DNA from: Limnobacter sp. SAORIC-580 | GTDB lineage: Bacteria > Pseudomonadota > Gammaproteobacteria > Burkholderiales > Burkholderiaceae_B | Assembly (NCBI RefSeq): GCF_013004065.1 | Contig: NZ_CP053084.1 | Location: 1,984,001 to 2,048,000, forward strand | Length of the DNA stretch: 64,000 bases | Direction of reading: 5' to 3' | The notes under the pieces: generated by a model | Databases searched by the model: none | What the model was told of the DNA's origin: nothing | Seen by the model: the letters and a program-made list of their open reading frames with translations, nothing else | In this document: positions 58,104 to 64,000 of the stretch, piece after piece | How the letters are laid out: every line of letters starts with the position of its first letter | Numbering within the stretch: position 1 is the first letter of the stretch | Translations under genes and position numbers: made by a program

Positions 58104-58115
58104 ACTTGCAAACGC

Positions 58116-58367
58116 TTACCTAAAAGGAAAACCCCGGCGCTGGCGTCGGGGTTTTTTGTTTTGAAAATGTCGAATGCGTGCCTCTAGCTGGCGCTTTCTA
58201 AACTGCTGTCGGCGAACATCCAGACCAAGCCAGGGTTCAAAAAGTTCAAACCAGCAAATGGCCATGAGGAAGGGCAAAGCAATGGAGAACCACTCCCAAT
58301 TGCTTACGGGATGAACACCGCCTAGTTTCATTGTGAGCAAAAGGATGCCCAGAAGGATAAAAATCAT
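58116..58367 (-). CDS. Small Trp-rich protein (TIGR04438-like)
   Basis: An 83-residue protein with two hydrophobic segments: about 1-16 and about 24-43, the second with WEWFSIALPFLMAICWF. A very basic tail follows (RRQQFRKRQLEARIRHFQ, then KKPRRQRRG). It fits the betaproteobacterial small Trp-rich membrane proteins, function unknown. Its last 14 codons run through the ilvD terminator on the other strand, so the true end of this protein deserves checking. Confidence 0.7.
   Translation of the reverse strand: MIFILLGILLLTMKLGGVHPVSNWEWFSIALPFLMAICWFELFEPWLGLDVRRQQFRKRQLEARIRHFQNKKPRRQRRGFPFR
58128..58157 (+). terminator. Intrinsic terminator after ilvD
   Basis: AAAACCCCGGCGC pairs with GCGTCGGGGTTTT around TG (one G-T pair), with extra T following. 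It is 24 bases past the ilvD stop and lies inside the C-terminal codons of the opposite small gene. Confidence 0.9.
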
Positions 58368-58459
58368 GCTGTTTCACATGACAAACAACTGCGTTGTCTG
58401 CCAAAATGACGCCCGAGACGTTATTAATGTGATAACTGTAACAAAGTGAGGAGTTCAGT

Positions 58460-58768
58460 ATGATCAAGCAAATGGGTGTCTTGGCGATTGCAGCCACCAT
58501 GGTTGCTCTACCGTTGTCAGCCAGCGCCGACGAAGCATTGGCCAAGAGCAAAGCCTGCTTGGCCTGCCATCAGGTTCAGAAAAAAGTAGTTGGTCCGGCT
58601 TTTAAAGACGTTGCCGCCAAGTACAAAGGTCAAGCAGGTGCAGAAGCAATGCTGGCCGGCAAAATCAAGAACGGTACCAAAGGCGTTTGGGGTCCTGTTC
58701 CCATGCCTGCTCAAAACGTGACCGAAGACGAAGCCAAGAAATTGGCCGCCTGGGTACTGGCGCTGTAA
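58460..58768 (+). CDS. Class I cytochrome c (c551/c552-type)
   Basis: A 102-residue periplasmic cytochrome. A signal peptide is cleaved after about residue 23 (ASA). The heme site CLACH is at 33-37 and the Met ligand is at 82 (PVPMPAQ). The mature size of about 80 residues fits small electron carriers for oxidases or nitrite reductase. Its partner cannot be told from context. GTGAGGAG precedes the ATG. Confidence 0.93.
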   Translation: MIKQMGVLAIAATMVALPLSASADEALAKSKACLACHQVQKKVVGPAFKDVAAKYKGQAGAEAMLAGKIKNGTKGVWGPVPMPAQNVTEDEAKKLAAWVLAL

Positions 58769-58786
58769 TTAGTTTGCAAGCAATTC

Positions 58787-58819
58787 AAAAAGCCAAGGTG
58801 TTGCGCCTTGGCTTTTTTT
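58787..58819. terminator. Terminator between cytochrome c and Bug-type gene
   Basis: GCCAAGG (58792-58798) pairs with CCTTGGC (58806-58812), with five A before and seven T after. It can work in both directions between these convergent genes. Confidence 0.9.
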
Positions 58820-58835
58820 CATTCCAGATTAACCA

Positions 58836-59819
58836 TCAAGACCCGTCAAACTGAATGTTCTGCTTTTTCACCAAAGCGTGCATTCGTTCCATTTCCTGCC
58901 TGATTTCAGCAGCATGTTGAGCAGGTGTGTTTCCCACAGGCTCTGCACCGCTGGCCCGCAGGCGTTCCTGAACTTCAGGTAGCTTGAGAACTTTCACTGT
59001 GGCGGCGTTCAACTTTTGAACAATGGAATCGGGAGTGGCAGCAGGTGCAACCAACCCATACCAAACTGGTTCATTCACTGCCGTTAATCCCAACTCTTTA
59101 AAGGTGGGTACATTCGGAAGTGATTCAAGCCGGTTAGGCCAGGCCACAGCCAAGGCGCGCAAGCGATCTGCCTTGATGTGCGACATGGATGAAGGCAGAT
59201 TGTCGAACATCATGTCCACAGACCCGCCCAGCAGGTCATTCAGTGCAGGGCCGGCACCGCGATACGGCACATGCAAAATATCAGTGCCTGTTTCAACCTT
59301 GAACTGCTCACCCACCATTTGCTGAATACTGCACTGCCCTGATGTTGCAAAACTCAACTTGCCCGGGTTCTTTTTCACATGCGTCAAAAACTGTTTGAAG
59401 TCTTGCGCGGGAAACTTTGGATTCACGGTTAAAACATTTGGAGAACCCGCCATATTGGTAATGGCCTTGAAGTCTTTGACCGGGTTGTAGGGCACTTTCG
59501 GGTTGCAGGCCGAGATTACCGCATGTGTTGACAGTGTAGACACACCCAAGGTGTACCCATCGGGTGCTGCCTTGGCCACCAGGCCAGCACCAATGCTGCC
59601 ACCGCCGCCACCGCGGTTGTCGACGATCACAGATTGTCCCAGTTCTTTACCCAACTTGTCCGCCACAATTCTGGCAACAATGTCAGTAGTTCCTCCCGCC
59701 GCAAACGGCACTACCAGTGTGATAGTTTTGCTGGGGTAATTGTCAGCGATGGCTGAGCCTGTTGCACAGGTCAGCAGCATTGCAGTGAATAGTGTTTTTT
59801 TGATACCGCAGAAAATCAT
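58836..59819 (-). CDS. Bug family (TctC-like) substrate-binding protein
   Basis: A 327-residue periplasmic binding protein. It has an N-terminal signal peptide (about 1-25) and the Bug signatures YPSKTITLVVPFAAGGTTDIVAR and VDNRGGGGGSIGAGLVAKAAPDGYT. Bug proteins bind carboxylates for TctAB transporters. No tctA or tctB is nearby, so it is one of the orphans common in Burkholderiales. The ligand is unknown. Confidence 0.92.
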   Translation of the reverse strand: MIFCGIKKTLFTAMLLTCATGSAIADNYPSKTITLVVPFAAGGTTDIVARIVADKLGKELGQSVIVDNRGGGGGSIGAGLVAKAAPDGYTLGVSTLSTHAVISACNPKVPYNPVKDFKAITNMAGSPNVLTVNPKFPAQDFKQFLTHVKKNPGKLSFATSGQCSIQQMVGEQFKVETGTDILHVPYRGAGPALNDLLGGSVDMMFDNLPSSMSHIKADRLRALAVAWPNRLESLPNVPTFKELGLTAVNEPVWYGLVAPAATPDSIVQKLNAATVKVLKLPEVQERLRASGAEPVGNTPAQHAAEIRQEMERMHALVKKQNIQFDGS

Positions 59820-59974
59820 TCATCATCTCCACTTGTTATTGGCCACAACCTGAGGCGGTTGTGGCTCAACACTTAAGTGGTGGATGATCAACAGAAGTTC
59901 GTGACTGTTAAAAATTAGTACTGATTAAATTTACAAAATAAAAATGTATCCCCCATCGGTCCAACGCTGCTGGA

Positions 59975-61129
59975 TTAATTCACAACCTTGACCGGAAACT
60001 TTCCTTGAGGGCCATAAGAATTCAATGTCACCGCAGCATTCAGCACATCACCGACTTCATCAAATGCAATAGTCCCGATCACTCCCTCGTGCCGAATCTC
60101 TTTCAACTTCGGAAGATACTTCTTGGGGTCTGCTGACTTTGCATTTTTCATGGCCATGCCCATGGTCATGACTGCATCGTATACAAAAGGCGCATAAACC
60201 TGAATGTCCGCCTTGAACTGGGCTTTGAATCGTTTCTCGAATGCGGGTCCGCCCGGCATTTTGCTCAAGGCCATACCGCCCTCGGCGCAAAGCACATTCG
60301 AGCCCACATTGTCTCCGCCCAAACGCATTAATTCGGTTGTACAAATACCATCACCGCCAATCAGCTTTGCCTTGATACCCAATTGCTTCATCTGGCGCAG
60401 CATTGGGCCTGCCTGTGCGTCCATACCCCCGTAAAACACCAGGTCAGGATTCACACGCTTGACCGAGGTCAAGATGGCCGCAAAGTCAGTGGCCTTGTCA
60501 TTGGTGTAGTGGCGCTCCAGCACCTTCACGCCTTTGGCTTCAAGCTGCTTCGTAAAAATATCAGCCAATGGCTGTCCATAACCGGTGCGGTCATCAATGA
60601 CCACCACCCGCTTCACTTTCATTTCGTCGACTGCATACTTGGCCAAGGCAACGCCCAACACGCCATCGTGCGCAATCACTCTGAACACCGACTCAAACCC
60701 TTGCTTTGTTACTTTGGGTGTGGTGGCTGAAGGTGTAATTTGGGGAATTCCGCAGTCATAATAAATACGGGATGCGGGAATGGTGGTGCCGCTGTTCAAG
60801 TGCCCTACAATGCCGTTTACTTTCATGTCACACAATTTTTGCGCCACGATCGCACCAGTTTTTGGGTCAGCGGCATCGTCTTCTGCAACCAGCTGAAACT
60901 TGGCGGTGCCACCATCCACCTGAATTTTCATTTTATTCAAATCGTCGATCGCCAACCTGGCGCCCGATTCATTGTCTTTGCCGTAGTGGGCCTGTGGTCC
61001 CGAGAGCGGGGCAATGTGCCCTATCTTGACCAACACGTCCTTGGCGTGGACAGCACCGCCTGCCAAAGTCATCAACACCGGTACGCACAACAATGAATGT
61101 TTTAAATACCGGAAACGGGAAAGGTTCAT
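59975..61129 (-). CDS. Branched-chain amino acid ABC transporter binding protein
   Basis: A 384-residue LivJ/LivK-type periplasmic protein. It begins with a signal peptide (about 1-30). The fold motifs IGHIAPLSGPQAHYGKDNESGARLAIDDLN and GIVGHLNSGTTIPAS are present. The ATG at 61129 is chosen because AGAGGTG precedes it; a GTG two codons upstream overlaps that site. It is divergent from livH-livM-livG, about 170 bases away, and should feed that system. Confidence 0.93.
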   Translation of the reverse strand: MNLSRFRYLKHSLLCVPVLMTLAGGAVHAKDVLVKIGHIAPLSGPQAHYGKDNESGARLAIDDLNKMKIQVDGGTAKFQLVAEDDAADPKTGAIVAQKLCDMKVNGIVGHLNSGTTIPASRIYYDCGIPQITPSATTPKVTKQGFESVFRVIAHDGVLGVALAKYAVDEMKVKRVVVIDDRTGYGQPLADIFTKQLEAKGVKVLERHYTNDKATDFAAILTSVKRVNPDLVFYGGMDAQAGPMLRQMKQLGIKAKLIGGDGICTTELMRLGGDNVGSNVLCAEGGMALSKMPGGPAFEKRFKAQFKADIQVYAPFVYDAVMTMGMAMKNAKSADPKKYLPKLKEIRHEGVIGTIAFDEVGDVLNAAVTLNSYGPQGKFPVKVVN

Positions 61130-61297
61130 GGCCACCTCTAACTTGTTTTTATGATTAATTCCATCAATGTAGCATCTAAACCGGGAATGGGTTCAGCTGT
61201 CAATTAACTGACTTCTTTCTGAAGAAATACGCGAAACCCAAACCCAATTTGCTCTATTCTTTTTCCGACAACCCTTATCTCAATCGCATTGGCGTAC

Positions 61298-62263
61298 ATG
61301 GATATATTTGCTCAACAACTGATCAACGGCTTGGTACTTGGCAGTATTTATGCCTTGGTGGCGCTCGGGTACACGATGGTGTATGGCGTGTTGGGTTTGA
61401 TCAATTTCGCCCATGGCGAAGTGGTTATGATCGGTGCCATGGTGGCCTTTAGCGCCATCACTTTGTTTATGGGTGTTTTCCCGGAAACTCCGGGCTGGAT
61501 TCTTTTCCTGGTGGGTGTGCTGTGCGCTGTGCCTGTGTGCATGCTGGTCAGTTTCTCAATTGAACGCTTGGCCTATCGCCCCTTGCGAAATGCACCCCGG
61601 CTTGCACCCTTGATTTCGGCTATCGGCGTTTCAATCATTTTGCAAACCTTGGCCATGATCATTTGGGGGCGCAATTACCTCATCTTTCCGGCCACCTTGC
61701 CCACAGACCCGATTGTGTTGTACACCTTTGCCCCAGTCCTCGATAACGACTACGAAAGAATTGTATCCATCACACCGGTACAACTTCTAATTGTGGTGGT
61801 ATCGGCTGCACTCATGTTTGGCCTTACTTACACAGTGAACAAAACCCGCTTGGGAAAAGCCATGCGCGCCACCTCTGAAAATCCCCAATTGGCAGGTCTC
61901 ATGGGTATCAATGCCAATTCAGTGATCGCCGCTACATTTGTGATCGGAGCGGCTTTGGCCGGAGTGGCCGGGGTCATGGTGGCCGCCAACTATTCAGTGG
62001 CCCATTTTTACATGGGCTTTTTACCCGGTTTGAAAGCCTTTACTGCCGCCGTACTTGGCGGTATCGGCAACATTTACGGTGCCATGTTGGGCGGCCTGCT
62101 TTTAGGCGTTGTCGAAAGCCTGGGGGCTGGTTATCTGGGCCAATTGACCGGTGGTTTTTTGGGCTCGCACTATCAGGATATTTTTGCCTTCGCCGTATTG
62201 ATTTTGGTGCTTACTCTTCGGCCATCTGGTCTGTTGGGTGAAAGGGTGTCGGACCGCGCATGA
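61298..62263 (+). CDS. livH: Branched-chain amino acid ABC permease LivH
   Basis: A 321-residue permease with about eight helices. Typical blocks are INGLVLGSIYALVALGYTMVYGV near the start, and GLKAFTAAVLGGIGNIYGAMLGG, which contacts the ATPase. The ATG at 61298 is preferred to a TTG three codons earlier. The stop overlaps the livM start (ATGA). Confidence 0.94.
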   Translation: MDIFAQQLINGLVLGSIYALVALGYTMVYGVLGLINFAHGEVVMIGAMVAFSAITLFMGVFPETPGWILFLVGVLCAVPVCMLVSFSIERLAYRPLRNAPRLAPLISAIGVSIILQTLAMIIWGRNYLIFPATLPTDPIVLYTFAPVLDNDYERIVSITPVQLLIVVVSAALMFGLTYTVNKTRLGKAMRATSENPQLAGLMGINANSVIAATFVIGAALAGVAGVMVAANYSVAHFYMGFLPGLKAFTAAVLGGIGNIYGAMLGGLLLGVVESLGAGYLGQLTGGFLGSHYQDIFAFAVLILVLTLRPSGLLGERVSDRA

Positions 62264-63333
62264 ACAAACTTGCCAACCGCCATCAACAAATTATCGGTTT
62301 CCTGCTGGTTGCTGTCGCATTGGCTGCCCTTCCCTGGGTTGCAGGCTTGATTGGCAACAGCTGGGTTCGAATTTTGAACATCGCCTTGCTGTACGTCATG
62401 CTTGCGCTGGGGCTCAATATTGTCGTGGGTTTCGCCGGTTTACTCGATCTGGGTTACATCGCCTTTTACGCGGTGGGCGCTTATGTTTATGGTTTGTTGG
62501 CATCGCCACACTTAACGGACAATTTTGAAACCATCGCAGCCCTGTTCCCCGATGGCCTGCATCTTTCAATTTGGTTAATGATTCCACTGGGAGCACTAAC
62601 CGCTGCGCTATTCGGCGTGTTGCTGGGTGCACCCACCCTTCGGCTACGGGGCGACTATCTCGCCATTGTTACCCTGGGTTTCGGTGAAATCATTCGCCTG
62701 TTTTTAAACAATCTGAATGCACCAGTCAATATCACCAACGGCCCCCAAGGCATCAACATGATTGAGCCCGTTCAAATTGCGGGGGTTCGTTTTTCACGCA
62801 CTGTCGATTTGTTCGGCATCGAGGTGCCTGCGCTCCACCTTTACTACTATTTGTTTCTGGCGCTTACCCTGCTTATCATCTTGGTGTGTATGCGCCTGCA
62901 AAACAGCCGAATCGGCCGCGCATGGACTGCAATACGTGACGACGAAATTGCGGCAAAATCCATGGGAATCAACACCCGCAACATGAAACTGCTGGCCTTT
63001 GCCCTGGGTGCCTCTTTTGGCGGCGTAGCAGGTGCCATGTTCTCTGCATTTCAGGGCTTTGTCAGCCCAGAGTCCTTCGGCCTGATGGAATCAATCATCG
63101 TACTTTGCATGGTGGTACTAGGGGGCATGGGTCACATTCCCGGCGTCATTTTGGGCGCACTTTTACTGGCAGGTTTTCCGGAAATGCTGCGGCAAGTGGT
63201 TACACCCGTTCAAGAGTTTTTATTTGGTACTGTGCTGGTGGATGCAGAAATACTTCGCTCCCTCATCTACGGACTCACCATGGTGCTGGTGATGCTGTAT
63301 CGCCCCAATGGGCTTTGGCCACAACGCAAATGA
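62260..63333 (+). CDS. livM: Branched-chain amino acid ABC permease LivM
   Basis: A 357-residue permease with about ten helices. LGLNIVVGFAGLLDLGYIAFYAVGAY and the ATPase-contact block MVVLGGMGHIPGVILGA are typical. It pairs with LivH. It overlaps livH and livG by four bases each, so all three are translated together. Confidence 0.94.
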   Translation: MNKLANRHQQIIGFLLVAVALAALPWVAGLIGNSWVRILNIALLYVMLALGLNIVVGFAGLLDLGYIAFYAVGAYVYGLLASPHLTDNFETIAALFPDGLHLSIWLMIPLGALTAALFGVLLGAPTLRLRGDYLAIVTLGFGEIIRLFLNNLNAPVNITNGPQGINMIEPVQIAGVRFSRTVDLFGIEVPALHLYYYLFLALTLLIILVCMRLQNSRIGRAWTAIRDDEIAAKSMGINTRNMKLLAFALGASFGGVAGAMFSAFQGFVSPESFGLMESIIVLCMVVLGGMGHIPGVILGALLLAGFPEMLRQVVTPVQEFLFGTVLVDAEILRSLIYGLTMVLVMLYRPNGLWPQRK

Positions 63334-64000
63334 ACGCTCCCTTGTTTAGCGCCTCCAACCTGAGAAAAAGCTTCGGCGGTATTGCTGCCGTGGATGATGT
63401 CAGCCTGTGTATTCAGGCTGGGCAGGTGATCGGGCTGATTGGCCCGAATGGCGCAGGCAAAACCACCTGTTTTAATTTGATCACCGGTTTGTACACACCC
63501 GATGCCGGGCAACTCGCATTCAAGGGCAAGCCCTACAAACCTGCTTCGCCCCACCATGTTGCGCAAATGGGTTTGGCCCGCACCTTTCAAAATATTCGTT
63601 TGTTCAAAAGTATGACAGCGCTTGAAAATGTGGCAGTGGGCATGCACGCCAAAACCAGTCAGGGTGTATTGGGCGCCATACTTCGTACCCCAGCACAACG
63701 CCGCGAGGAAATAAAGGTTCAGAAGCAAGCCATGCATTGGTTACATTACGTGGGCATTGGCGCCTACAGCAATCACCTGGCCGGGCAGCTTTCCTATGGC
63801 GATCAGCGACGCCTTGAAATAGCACGCGCCCTGGCCAGCGAACCCGCCCTGCTTGCCCTGGACGAACCCGCTGCCGGCATGAATGCCACCGAAAAATTAA
63901 AGCTGCGCGAGTTGCTGCTTCAAATTCGACATGATGGCAAATCAATACTGCTGATTGAACACGATGTCAAACTGGTGATGGGTATTTGTGACGAGGTTAC
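63330..64000 (+). CDS. livG: Branched-chain amino acid ABC ATPase LivG (cut by window end)
   Basis: The first 223 residues of an ATPase that normally has about 255. Walker A GPNGAGKTT is at 38-46, the LivG-type GLARTFQNIRLF follows, then signature LSYGDQRRLEIARAL and Walker B LLALDEPAAGMN. The start overlaps the livM stop (ATGA). The 3' end, and a likely livF, lie beyond the window. Confidence 0.93.
   Translation, partial: MNAPLFSASNLRKSFGGIAAVDDVSLCIQAGQVIGLIGPNGAGKTTCFNLITGLYTPDAGQLAFKGKPYKPASPHHVAQMGLARTFQNIRLFKSMTALENVAVGMHAKTSQGVLGAILRTPAQRREEIKVQKQAMHWLHYVGIGAYSNHLAGQLSYGDQRRLEIARALASEPALLALDEPAAGMNATEKLKLRELLLQIRHDGKSILLIEHDVKLVMGICDEV

Overview
The window looks like a chromosomal segment from a betaproteobacterium of the order Burkholderiales, and Limnobacter or a close relative is my best guess. 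The reasons are several families typical of Betaproteobacteria (DUF2863, DUF3460, a small Trp-rich protein of the TIGR04438 type, a Bug/TctC binding protein), the gene order hrcA-hemH-grpE-dnaK-dnaJ, zapB-zapA-6S RNA, and moderate GC content. The genus is inference from family content, not from a database search. Almost all of the window is ordinary, densely packed chromosomal DNA. I see no insertion sequence, prophage or CRISPR array.

Region 1 (1-8.8 kb): two small membrane proteins and ArfB, then the methylcitrate (propionate) locus. PrpR faces prpB-prpC-acnD-prpF across a gap that holds a sigma-54 promoter and two dyads. Region 2 (9-24 kb): a divergent phosphoenolpyruvate carboxylase homologue, an amidase, AcnB, an AraC regulator facing a lipoprotein hydrolase, a sterol-desaturase-type protein, a DUF2863 protein and AcnA. 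Together with AcnD this makes three aconitase-family enzymes within 19 kb. AcnD plus PrpF should make 2-methyl-cis-aconitate, AcnB should hydrate it to 2-methylisocitrate, and PrpB cleaves that to pyruvate and succinate.

Region 3 (23.8-36.2 kb): a ferric-type ABC permease and ATPase pair transcribed divergently. After it comes the most distinctive part of the window, about 8.5 kb on the minus strand that reads ECF sigma factor, soluble anti-sigma-like protein, type I secretion ABC protein, HlyD-type adaptor, TolC-type outer membrane protein, a 462-residue repeat protein and a second Ser/Asp-rich protein. The two last proteins share a Ser-rich tail and are probably the exported substrates. A LuxR-type regulator with a receiver domain that lacks its phosphoacceptor faces this operon, across a 368-base gap with a strong 24-bp dyad. 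This is the best candidate for an undescribed system.

Region 4 (36.3-46.8 kb): queC, tRNA-Gly/Cys/Leu, metG, a SulP transporter, a DUF3460 protein, scpA, an unexplained long imperfect inverted-repeat element, and dnaJ-dnaK-grpE, with heat-shock-type (sigma-32) promoters before dnaK and grpE. Region 5 (46.8-58.8 kb): hemH, hrcA, NAD kinase, recN, fur, bamE, dapB, zapB-like, zapA, 6S RNA, a TauE/SafE transporter, lgt, ilvD, a small Trp-rich protein and a cytochrome c. Region 6 (58.8-64 kb): an orphan Bug-type binding protein and a branched-chain amino acid ABC system (binding protein divergent from livH-livM-livG). The last gene is cut by the window end.
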